From Bacteroidales bacterium M8 (GTDB lineage Bacteria; Bacteroidota; Bacteroidia; Bacteroidales; Muribaculaceae), in assembly GCA_001689495.1 (NCBI GenBank), contig LUJS01000013.1:1-16635 (forward strand): DNA of 16,635 nt, given 5' to 3'. The position numbers and the translations under genes are program-made. The stretch's first letter is position 1; every line of letters begins with the position of its first letter. Below, piece by piece: positions 7,995 through 14,092 of this stretch. Under the pieces are notes generated by a model. It saw only the letters and a list, made by a program, of their open reading frames with translations, did not search any database and had not been told where the DNA came from.

Positions 7995-8920
7995 TTACCG
8001 AAATTATACTTGACGCCGACAGATACGTACGGCGATACCGAGAAGTAATAATCATTGTCTCCTGCAAATATTCCTTTCAGTGTCCTTTCGCTGAATGAAG
8101 CGGGGCGGTATAGATTGAGTCCGGCCATCGCTATGACAGAAACACCGCTTTTTCTCAATTTTATTTCAGGCCGGAAACCTGTGACAATGTACTGATGCGA
8201 GAATATCATATTTTTCCCGTCTTTCTTCACCATGGCTACCTGCCCGTTCATTTCCAGTGCGTATGCGAGTTTGAACCAGTCGTTGAACTCATAGCTGCCG
8301 GCAATATCAAGCCCGTCGATAAGTTCTGCCGATATGTCAAACTTGCCGTTCAGATCCCAGTTGAGATAAACGGCCGGAAATACCATCGGGTAACCAAGAG
8401 AGCTATTCAAGGCCAGACCACCGCCGACCGACAGATTGGGGCGGATATGGCAGATAAACACAAGCCCCGCACTACCGAGAACATTACGTAGTCTGACTTT
8501 TGAAAGATCTGCCGTAGGAGAAAAAATCCCGACGCCGAGACTGGCCCGTAAAGACCATTTGTCGCTAATGGGACGCATGTGAAACACCCCGGCTTGTAGA
8601 TCCATGATTTCGGAAACCATGTAGTCGGTGAAATTCTGATTGTTCAGAGATGTGTAAGAGCCACCGATGCCAATACCCCATATTGTCGGGCGTCGGCCTT
8701 CCTCAGCTCGTACTGAAAGGGGCATGCTGAACGATGCCTGCACCACAGCGGCCGATCCTTTTGCGTCGCCTATGCGTTCGCTTGGTTTCTCTCCCGGAGG
8801 AAGATAATAGTAGCCGGAGTTGCCAAAGAACTCTGATTTCAGGGAGATTTCCTGCCCCATGGAGCGCATGCTCCCGATTAAGGAGAACACGACTGTCAGT
8901 GATAACACAATTGCTTTCAT
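7991..8920 (-). CDS. Outer-membrane beta-barrel protein, DUF6268-like
   Basis: First gene of the efflux operon. From the ATG at 8920 it has a signal peptide (MKAIVLSLTVVFSLIGSMRS, cleavage probably near MGQ-E). About 285 residues of alternating short amphipathic strands and turns follow. It ends in SVGVKYNFGK, like an outer-membrane barrel. No enzyme motif is seen. It resembles the DUF6268 outer-membrane family, which I recall beside efflux genes in Bacteroidota, but no function is established. The frame is open to 9046, but that start would place a promoter (-7 box at 8948-8955) and a 42-residue non-signal extension inside the gene. The ATG at 8920 is therefore chosen (309 aa). It could help the pump or change outer-membrane permeability. 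Confidence 0.75.
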   Translation of the reverse strand: MKAIVLSLTVVFSLIGSMRSMGQEISLKSEFFGNSGYYYLPPGEKPSERIGDAKGSAAVVQASFSMPLSVRAEEGRRPTIWGIGIGGSYTSLNNQNFTDYMVSEIMDLQAGVFHMRPISDKWSLRASLGVGIFSPTADLSKVRLRNVLGSAGLVFICHIRPNLSVGGGLALNSSLGYPMVFPAVYLNWDLNGKFDISAELIDGLDIAGSYEFNDWFKLAYALEMNGQVAMVKKDGKNMIFSHQYIVTGFRPEIKLRKSGVSVIAMAGLNLYRPASFSERTLKGIFAGDNDYYFSVSPYVSVGVKYNFGK

Positions 8921-8926
8921 TATGAT

Positions 8927-8960
8927 GATGTTACATTTATTTTGGCGCAAAAGTAACATC
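8927..8960. promoter_or_regulatory. Nested dyads over the efflux-operon promoter, candidate operator
   Basis: A perfect 8-bp inverted repeat, GATGTTAC (8927-8934)/GTAACATC (8953-8960), brackets the predicted transcription start and overlaps the -7 box. A second, smaller dyad, TTTTG (8940-8944)/CAAAA (8948-8952), sits inside it. Because the predicted start is inside the loop, the dyad cannot fold in the mRNA, so a DNA-bound repressor or regulator is more likely than an attenuator. Confidence 0.45.
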
Positions 8961-8978
8961 TGTGGAGTAAGCATGAAA
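8948..8978 (-). promoter_or_regulatory. Promoter of the efflux operon
   Basis: TACTTTTG on the minus strand (8948-8955) matches TAnnTTTG exactly. TTTC (8975-8978) with a 19-bp spacer is a weaker -33 box. The predicted start near 8944 gives a leader of about 24 bases before the ATG at 8920. Confidence 0.55.
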
Positions 8979-9019
8979 GAGAATTGTGACGGGGTTAAGA
9001 ATCTGATGTATGGAATGTA

Positions 9020-9055
9020 AAACAAGAGGCATGGATTTTTCCACACCTCTTGTTT
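9020..9055 (-). terminator. Rho-independent terminator of the kinase/regulator operon
   Basis: AAACAAGAGG/CCTCTTGTTT arms (10 bp) continue inwards as TGGA/TCCA after a small internal mismatch. On the minus strand they are followed by TTTTA. It lies 20 bases after the LytTR gene stop and separates the two-component genes from the efflux promoter. Confidence 0.8.
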
Positions 9056-9075
9056 CCGGAATATTCAGACTGATT

Positions 9076-9837
9076 CTAATCCCGCTCTGTCATACCGTCC
9101 ATCCACCTGAGAAAATCAGGGACCCTCACTCGGCTGACAAGCACTTCATGCGGACAGACTGGGCTGAAGGTCAGTTTCAACCGGCTGTTGAAATATTTGC
9201 AGACATCTTTGATTGCCTTGACATTGCCTATGCAATTACGTGATACCCTGAAAAAATGTTGTCTGTCCAGCATTCCTTCCAACTGGTCGAGCGTATAGTT
9301 TATATAGTGGCGCCTGTCATTGAAGGTGTGCAGGAATGTAAGTCCGTCTTCGCTATAAAAATGTGCCACATCTTTCGTTTCGATATAGCTGTAACTGTCA
9401 CCCGAAGATATAAGAAAGCGATTCTTTTCTCTTGGAGGCAATAAGCTTTCAATCCATCTCGGATCTTTTATCTCGGACCGGGAATGGAATATATTTTCAA
9501 ACTTATCCAACGCTTTTTCCAATTCGACATCGTCAAACGGTTTCAGGAGATAATCAACGCTGTTCAGCTTGAATGCCCTGATTGCGTGTTCGTCATAGGC
9601 TGTGGTGAATATTATGGGGGTTTTTACCTCTACATGGTTGAATATCTCGAAGCAACTGCCATCTGCCAACCGTATATCCATCATTATCAAATCCACATCA
9701 CACTCCTTCAGATACAGAATTGTGTCAGTGACTGTCGTGGTCCACTTGACAATACTGTACCCGGGGCGGCATTTGTTAATCATACGTTTCAGCTCCTCGT
9801 ATGCAAATCTCTCGTCTTCTACAATAAGGCAGTTCAT
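9076..9837 (-). CDS. LytTR-family response regulator
   Basis: Cytoplasmic DNA-binding response regulator. The receiver domain at residues 1-115 has acidic Glu7/Asp8, phosphoacceptor Asp54 (IMMDIRLADG), Thr78/79 and Lys99 in LLKPFDD. A LytTR DNA-binding domain follows at about 140-245 (with YINYTLDQLEG, FFRVSRNCIGNV and the C-terminal VLVSRVRVPDF). The 253 aa is typical. It starts 2 bases after the kinase stop and ends at a strong terminator just before the efflux promoter. It therefore probably regulates that operon, although no consensus LytTR direct repeats were identified by eye there. Confidence 0.96.
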   Translation of the reverse strand: MNCLIVEDERFAYEELKRMINKCRPGYSIVKWTTTVTDTILYLKECDVDLIMMDIRLADGSCFEIFNHVEVKTPIIFTTAYDEHAIRAFKLNSVDYLLKPFDDVELEKALDKFENIFHSRSEIKDPRWIESLLPPREKNRFLISSGDSYSYIETKDVAHFYSEDGLTFLHTFNDRRHYINYTLDQLEGMLDRQHFFRVSRNCIGNVKAIKDVCKYFNSRLKLTFSPVCPHEVLVSRVRVPDFLRWMDGMTERD

Positions 9838-9839
9838 CT

Positions 9840-10862
9840 CTATTCTATATAAGGTATTTTGACTGTGAATGTTTCTCCGTCGTCAGAAACGACAATCCGG
9901 CGACCGTGAAGCAGATACTGGCGCGACAGATATTCCAATCCGATGCCGCTCTTGTCGGTCTCGGCGCAAAGTCTTATAGTGTTCCTGATTTCTATATACT
10001 CCGGTCTTATATCTATGCTTATAATCAGTGGAGCGTCTTTAGTTGCCACGTTATGCTTGAATACGTTTTCAACCAACAGTTGTAAAGTGAGCGGTATAAT
10101 CTGTTTATGACCGCAATTCACCAATTTGGTCACTCTGAATGTAAATGCATCCTCGAATCTCATTCTCATCAGAAACATATATGAATCCAATGCGTCGAGG
10201 TCTTCATCAACTGAGACAACAGCACGACGGTGAAGTGACAGAATGTAGCGATAGGTCTTCGAGAGTGACTTGGTGAACTTGTTGGCGTTGTCAGGATTTA
10301 TAAATATCAGCGACGAAAGTACGTTGAGAGAGTTGAACAAGAAATGAGGATTAATCTGGGCCCTCAATGTTTCATGCTCAAACATCAGTGCCTCCCGCTT
10401 TGCCTTTTCCGAATTCGTAACGGCTTTCTGTTCCGATTTGAAATAATATATCAGCTCCAGTACCAGAAGAATAGGGATATTGTTGGTCATGGCAAATACA
10501 AATTTAAGAAGGAACGACGGACTGCCGGTCTCCGGTATAAGCATGACATTGTATATCAGGAAACTGAACAACCCCAGAACGCAAACACTCACAAGACTGA
10601 CCCCAATAAGATCAGCCAAAATTCGTAACAATACATTCCGGGAATATGGGATATATCGGTTCAATAAGTACAGCAGTCCGTAATCAGCGATGCACATGGC
10701 TATAATCACTACATAATGTGAAAATAGCTGACCGACAAAATCGCCTCGGAGGTTTTCGCCAATCATGATACTGCCGAAAAGCATCTGACACAAAGCATAT
10801 AGCAATGTGGCAGAAAGAAATATGAGCAGATGAGTGATATTCGATTTCTTCATTATTTCCAT
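9840..10862 (-). CDS. LytS-type sensor histidine kinase
   Basis: Membrane sensor partner of the adjacent LytTR regulator. Four transmembrane helices occupy roughly residues 9-35, 45-68, 77-109 and 118-141 with little periplasmic sequence. This suggests it senses within or near the membrane. A short coiled coil then leads to the His_kinase (PF06580-type) motif QINPHFLFNSLN, with phospho-accepting His173. The ATPase domain has LQLLVENVFKHN (N-box) and SGIGLEYL (G-box). The frame is open to a TTG at 10868, but that codon lies inside the -7 box. The ATG at 10862 coincides with the predicted transcript start, and the ATG at 10853 is the alternative. Confidence 0.95.
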   Translation of the reverse strand: MEIMKKSNITHLLIFLSATLLYALCQMLFGSIMIGENLRGDFVGQLFSHYVVIIAMCIADYGLLYLLNRYIPYSRNVLLRILADLIGVSLVSVCVLGLFSFLIYNVMLIPETGSPSFLLKFVFAMTNNIPILLVLELIYYFKSEQKAVTNSEKAKREALMFEHETLRAQINPHFLFNSLNVLSSLIFINPDNANKFTKSLSKTYRYILSLHRRAVVSVDEDLDALDSYMFLMRMRFEDAFTFRVTKLVNCGHKQIIPLTLQLLVENVFKHNVATKDAPLIISIDIRPEYIEIRNTIRLCAETDKSGIGLEYLSRQYLLHGRRIVVSDDGETFTVKIPYIE

Positions 10863-10865
10863 ATG

Positions 10866-10873
10866 CAAAGATA
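10866..10873 (-). promoter_or_regulatory. -7 box of the kinase/regulator operon
   Basis: TATCTTTG matches TAnnTTTG exactly. No good -33 box is visible. The predicted transcript start falls at about 10862, on the chosen ATG, implying a leaderless message. AACCCTT (10873-10879) and AAGGGTT (10933-10939) form a 7-bp dyad around the upstream promoter region that could hold a regulator. Confidence 0.5.
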
Positions 10874-10989
10874 ACCCTTTAATATGAAATATATTGTAGA
10901 AGACGTTGACATTCCGGTGAACTTTATTTTTTAAGGGTTGAAATTAATCCTCGTCAGAGCCGATTTTACATCGTCGTAAATAGCTTAAA

Positions 10990-11029
10990 TAAAATCCGCA
11001 AATTTCAGTGGCGATATTTGCGGATTTTA
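10990..11029. terminator. Strong bidirectional terminator
   Basis: TAAAATCCGCAAAT (10990-11003) and ATTTGCGGATTTTA (11016-11029) are a perfect 14-bp inverted repeat with a 12-base loop. The A/T-rich stem base gives a U-tract in both directions. It lies 55 bases after the MATE remnant stop on the minus strand and was probably that gene's terminator. Confidence 0.85.
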
Positions 11030-11083
11030 CAAGATTAAATATGTAATGGATGAGAACTCGGCCCCTGTGAATTTAGATTTCAG

Positions 11084-11263
11084 TTACATCTCTGTCGTGT
11101 AATTAGATAATGTGTAATATATTATGACAACAGTCAGCATTTCTGCTGTTGGAATGGCAAGCCATATGCCGCTCTCACCCAATAACGACGGCAGTATCAA
11201 AAATGTCGGGACAATGAATATAATGCCTCTCAACATGGTGTAAAGGATTGAACGCCATGACAT
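11084..11263 (-). pseudogene. MATE-family transporter, C-terminal remnant
   Basis: The last 59 codons of a MATE-type drug/sodium antiporter: MSWRSILYTMLRGIIFIVP, then LLGESGIWLAIPTAEMLT and a final hydrophobic stretch. These match the closing membrane helices of the family, which is normally about 450 aa. The open frame continues to an ATG at 11329, but its first 22 residues are simply the antisense of the AraC fragment on the other strand and are not MATE sequence. No promoter or true N-terminus remains. Confidence 0.7.
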
Positions 11264-11438
11264 CGAAGACAAACTTGTACTCGCAATGAAAGCACTTCTT
11301 GAAAGCTCAAACATGTCCGTTAAAAACATAACCGACCGCCTACATTACGAGGACTCGTCACATCTATGCAAAGTATTCAAGCGACATACAGGAATGTCCC
11401 CCAGCCAATTCCGTAAATCACAGATAAAACAGACCTGA
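11259..11438 (+). pseudogene. AraC-family regulator, C-terminal remnant
   Basis: The plus-strand frame, open from just after a stop at 11241-11243, reads DKLVLAMKALLESSNMSV, then an HTH and FKRHTGMSPSQFRKS, and stops at 11436-11438. This is the second helix-turn-helix and closing motif of an AraC DNA-binding domain. The sensor domain and first HTH are missing (about 60 of about 290 residues remain). At about 11258-11262 it abuts the MATE remnant, which reads the other way. The stop is only 5 bases from the end of the convergent mobilization gene. Confidence 0.72.
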
Positions 11439-11443
11439 CAAAG

Positions 11444-12064
11444 TTACAATGTTGGATTCCTTTGTATAAGCTCAATAGTCCGGTTGAGCAGGGCGTTCTC
11501 GCGCTTGATGTGGTTGTTTTCGCTTACCATAAAGGATATTGTTATAACAGCGACAAAGGCAATAAGGAACATGATGAACCATTTGGTATATTTGTTCATC
11601 TTGAACGTATTGAGGAAGGTGTCGAGCTTGGAGCAGCCTTTACCATCGTAATCGCATTTCTGAATGTAACGGTTCACGGTGAAGAATGAGATACGTTTGC
11701 CGGCATTCTTTTCGGCTGAGGTAATGCGCTCTTCTATGTCAGTGAGCTTAATCATCATTTTTTCTTGGTATTGGGTGAATTGCGATTTGGTCGTGAGGTC
11801 AGGATATGCCTTATTCCATGAAATCACAAACATATTAACTATAAGGTCGCGAATGGCATTATTATGTTTATTAGCCCACTCTTTGAGTTCTGCCATGAAT
11901 TGTTTGTGGTTGAATGATGGATTGCTTTCTGTCTTGTGAATAGAAGACATTGACTCCAGTGCTTCAAGCCGTTTGGAAAGTTTCTGTAGGTCTTGTTGCA
12001 CACCTTTAATGTCGCTTTGGAGAGTGGCAATTACTTTCTGATAGTATTCATCTTTGGATGCCAT
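11444..12064 (-). CDS. Membrane-anchored coiled-coil protein encoded after the relaxase
   Basis: No firm family assignment. It is 206 aa with an N-terminal coiled coil (about residues 9-40), a charged helical middle, a second coiled region (about 95-120), one transmembrane helix at about 161-180 and a short coiled tail. The body is probably cytoplasmic and tethered by the C-terminal helix. It starts 5 bases after the relaxase stop, so it is co-translated with the relaxase. Its position matches the third mob-type gene of several Bacteroides mobilizable elements. A role in linking the relaxosome to the membrane or coupling protein is inference from context. Confidence 0.75.
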   Translation of the reverse strand: MASKDEYYQKVIATLQSDIKGVQQDLQKLSKRLEALESMSSIHKTESNPSFNHKQFMAELKEWANKHNNAIRDLIVNMFVISWNKAYPDLTTKSQFTQYQEKMMIKLTDIEERITSAEKNAGKRISFFTVNRYIQKCDYDGKGCSKLDTFLNTFKMNKYTKWFIMFLIAFVAVITISFMVSENNHIKRENALLNRTIELIQRNPTL

Positions 12065-12069
12065 GGCAG

Positions 12070-13080
12070 TTACATTTTGAATTTATAGGATGTGGTTTCT
12101 TCTTCGATATGGTCGTCGATGCGTTCCCAGCTGCGGCCTCGGCGACCTACCTCATGTTCCCGATTAGCGCCTCGGGAACCGCTTGTGTTGCCGATTAATG
12201 GGCGAAGGCTGGCAAGTATCTCGACATAACGGACAATAGGGATATATACAATCTTCCGTTCCCTGATAAATTCCGGTCGGGATACTATCTCCGGATTCAA
12301 GTCATATTTTCCTAATTGCTTGGATAGGTTGCCATAGGTGTATTTACCATGCTGACCGAGTTTTGAACCGGAGATGCGGAAACCGTCATGCTCGTATGCC
12401 ACGCCACGGATTCTTCCGGTATTCTCGTCAGTGCAGAATGACAAAGTCACGCCATCCTGTTCAAGCAGACGGGCAAATGTTTCCCAGTCTTTTGAGCGGG
12501 CGAGGTTATCAAGAACGATTTTTCGGATATACAGTTTCTCTGCTTCATACCTTCGGAGCCTGTCTGGATTTATCCGCTGTGAGCGACTGCTACCGAAGAT
12601 AAGACCGTGGCGCTTCTTTATGCGTCGGCAGGCTTCCTCATTTCGGAATCTCTCATTACTGTCAGATATGACAAATCCATCGTTGGCGATACGGTTGAAA
12701 ACGAGGTGACAGTGTGGGTGCTCTTTGTCGAAGTGACGCGCAATGATATACTGGGTGTTCTCCGGATCTATCCCCATCTCGCGCATCCATTCCTCGGCGA
12801 GCTGAGCCATGAAGCGGTCACCGTCCTCATTGTCGGGGAAGCGCGCGATGTCTTCCGGCGAAAAAGCTATTGATATGTGCTTGACAGGTTTGACCAGATG
12901 GTGAAGCCTGCCGTTGGCATCGGGCGTGCGAAGCTGCGCCTGAAAGCTGTCGGCAATCGTGCGGTTGTCAACTAATAGTACGCCGTTAGAGCCGATGACA
13001 CGCGCCGTTTTTTCTTTGACATTGTTGGCGTAGTTGACAATGCCGGAGAAGTCCACTCTGGATTTAATCTTGGCTATCAT
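12070..13080 (-). CDS. Relaxase/mobilization nuclease (MobB-like)
   Basis: Nicks the transfer origin and stays covalently bound to the DNA end during mobilization. The metal-binding three-His motif is visible at residues 116-125 (His116, Asp118, His121, His123, His125 in RHFDKEHPHCHLVFNRI), as in PF03432 relaxases. The likely catalytic tyrosine is Tyr17 in GIVNYANN. The 336 aa holds the nuclease domain with a basic, low-complexity C-terminal tail and no helicase domain. It lies after mobC, separated by a 176-bp repeat-rich spacer instead of the usual overlap. It appears intact even though its accessory gene mobC is broken. Confidence 0.93.
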   Translation of the reverse strand: MIAKIKSRVDFSGIVNYANNVKEKTARVIGSNGVLLVDNRTIADSFQAQLRTPDANGRLHHLVKPVKHISIAFSPEDIARFPDNEDGDRFMAQLAEEWMREMGIDPENTQYIIARHFDKEHPHCHLVFNRIANDGFVISDSNERFRNEEACRRIKKRHGLIFGSSRSQRINPDRLRRYEAEKLYIRKIVLDNLARSKDWETFARLLEQDGVTLSFCTDENTGRIRGVAYEHDGFRISGSKLGQHGKYTYGNLSKQLGKYDLNPEIVSRPEFIRERKIVYIPIVRYVEILASLRPLIGNTSGSRGANREHEVGRRGRSWERIDDHIEEETTSYKFKM

Positions 13081-13256
13081 AATTGTCGGATATTTCGTTT
13101 AACAGGTTGTTGAATAATTGGACATTGTTATTTCGTTCTTTGATTAATTGGTCAAATGATATTGGTTACATCGTAACTCGACATATTGGTTCTTGGTATC
13201 TTGATACATTGGTTCATTGAACAATGGTTAATCTAACCAAGGTGTCGATATTCCGG
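13081..13256. repeat. TTGGT repeat cluster with small hairpins between mobC and the relaxase gene
   Basis: TTGGT occurs five times in the same orientation (starting at 13148, 13162, 13186, 13193 and 13209), with a TTGGA at 13118. Two 5-bp dyads share an ATC loop: GTTAC-ATC-GTAAC (13165-13177) and GGTTA-ATC-TAACC (13226-13238). A third, CATTG-AA-CAATG, lies at 13215-13226. No convincing coding frame crosses it. It may bind a relaxosome protein, be part of oriT or control relaxase translation; which of these is not clear. Confidence 0.5.
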
Positions 13257-13560
13257 TCATCCAAGTTTCCGAAGAACCCCGGTGATAAAAGCTACGATGT
13301 TCTCTATATCGTGCCTCACATTAGCTCCGAGATGCATTGCTCTGGTAATCTGGTTAAGGTTGTTCCCGACATTCCGGATTTCGCTGATAGCATTCATCTC
13401 TTCTTTGGTAAGAAGGATTGTAGTATCCTGGTTCATGGCTGCACGGTGAACATACTGCGCCACTCTCAGACCGCACTCGTCGGCAGATGCCTTAACATAG
13501 ATATAGTCAACCGGGCTGAACATTACCTTCACTGCATGATTCTTTTTCTTATAGTCGGGA

Positions 13561-13573
13561 AGCGCCGGACGGC
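13561..13573. repeat. 13-bp target-site duplication, left copy
   Basis: AGCGCCGGACGGC, identical to 13677-13689. Only one copy is needed for an open mobC frame, so it is read as the duplication made by insertion of the small element. Confidence 0.8.
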
Positions 13574-13676
13574 TAACCTTTACCCATAAATGGGGTATCT
13601 ATTTGATTTTCAACAAGTTAACTAAAATTGCAATCACTTGAGATTCAGGGCTTTAGCCTACTTGTGGGTAAAGGAT
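13574..13676. mobile_element. 103-bp MITE-like element inside mobC
   Basis: AT-rich and non-coding, with related ends. The left end reads TAACCTTTACCCATAAATGG. The complement of the right end reads ATCCTTTACCCACAAGTAGG. The core CCTTTACCCA is perfectly inverted (13577-13586/13665-13674) and similarity extends over roughly 20 bp. Small inner dyads, CCCAT-AA-ATGGG and GGCT-TT-AGCC, sit near the two ends. It is flanked by a 13-bp direct repeat. A non-autonomous element moved by an IS transposase is the best reading. A 13-bp duplication would suit an IS4-like enzyme, but the family is not established. Confidence 0.75.
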
Positions 13677-13689
13677 AGCGCCGGACGGC
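13677..13689. repeat. 13-bp target-site duplication, right copy
   Basis: AGCGCCGGACGGC, identical to 13561-13573. On the minus strand it encodes the ...GRPAL part of the mobC N-terminus. Confidence 0.8.
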
Positions 13690-13750
13690 CTCCCTTATTC
13701 TTGTTGTTGTTTTCCATTTATTCCTCGTTTTAAGCTGCCGAAGGCGGCGT

Positions 13751-13788
13751 TTGCAAGGTTTTGAGGAACTCGAAACACAACCTTGCAA
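13751..13788. repeat. 10-bp inverted repeat, oriT hairpin candidate
   Basis: TTGCAAGGTT (13751-13760) and AACCTTGCAA (13779-13788) are perfectly inverted with an 18-base spacer. The similarity continues imperfectly for a few bases on each side. It lies 34 bases before the mobC start. Relaxases commonly recognise such a hairpin beside the nick, so this is a candidate recognition site. Confidence 0.45.
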
Positions 13789-13864
13789 CCCAATCTTCAC
13801 CACCATTTCACGGCAACTGCGGTTCGTCTTAAAAATTTCTCGTAAGCAATAGCTTTCTTAAAAC

Positions 13865-14089
13865 TGTTGATTTGTTGAATGTTTTGGCTAATAGCCTTAT
13901 GTGCTTTTATTTACGCTCTCAACAACTGCTCAACAGACTCTCTCGGCTTTTTGAACTTTAAGGGAAAGAAAAAATAAAATTCTTTTCCCTTTAAGCCCTC
14001 ATCTTTGATGAGGAATCGTTGAGCGTTTGTTGAGGTTGTAAGTATTTGATTATTACTTGTAACAATATATCTTTCTCAACAATTCAACA
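13865..14089. repeat. Concentric array of eight TGTTGA-type hexamers around a hairpin
   Basis: Four pairs of hexamers face each other. Outer left: TGTTGA at 13865 and 13873 (8-bp step). Inner left: TCAACA at 13919 and 13930 (11-bp step). Inner right: cGTTGA at 14017 and TGTTGA at 14028 (11-bp step). Outer right: TCAACA at 14076 and 14084 (8-bp step). The outer pairs, the inner pairs and a central hairpin (CTTTAAGGGAAAGAA at 13956-13970; TTCTTTTCCCTTTAAG at 13980-13995) share the same centre, about 13976. A separate hairpin, CCTCATC-TTT-GATGAGG, lies at 13997-14013. The arrangement suggests binding of a dimeric or multimeric initiator or relaxosome protein. Confidence 0.6.
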
Positions 14090-14092
14090 GAT

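Larger units (their letters stand above)
13257..13717 (-). pseudogene. MobC-like relaxosome accessory gene, broken by a 103-bp insertion
   Basis: The ATG at 13717 starts MENNNKNKGGRPAL, the typical N-terminus of MobC (PF05713-type) proteins. After 13 codons the frame enters the insertion and stops at 13658-13660 (19 residues). If 13574-13676 plus one 13-bp repeat copy are removed, the frame continues exactly as LPDYKKKNHAVKVMF. It then runs through the MobC signature EIRNVGNNLNQITRAMH to the stop at 13257, giving 114 aa. The remaining 3' frame could only start at an internal GTG (13532) or ATG (13526) and would lack the basic N-terminus. MobC proteins help the relaxase open oriT, so mobilization is probably impaired unless the internal start works. 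Confidence 0.85.
13718..14092. other. Non-coding region between helicase and mobC, candidate oriT/replication origin
   Basis: No gene is seen in these 375 bases. By position (after the replication gene, before mobC, as in NBU-type elements) it is the likely transfer origin. It contains a perfect 10-bp dyad near mobC and a large concentric repeat structure near the helicase gene, both listed separately. GCTGCCGAAGGCGGC (13735-13749) is a further small GC-rich dyad. No nick site can be assigned by eye. Confidence 0.5.

Noticed and set aside
7991..9046. Longer start at 9046 for the barrel protein
   Set aside because: It would place the promoter -7 box and part of a terminator inside the gene and bury the signal peptide; the ATG at 8920 fits better.
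10863..10868. TTG start for the sensor kinase at 10868
   Set aside because: This codon lies in the -7 promoter box; the ATG at 10862 or 10853 must be used.
11264..11329. First 22 residues of the 81-codon MATE-containing frame
   Set aside because: They are the antisense of the AraC remnant and have no MATE character.
12363..12873. Plus-strand frames opposite the relaxase gene
   Set aside because: They are antisense shadows; the minus-strand frame has the full relaxase His motif.
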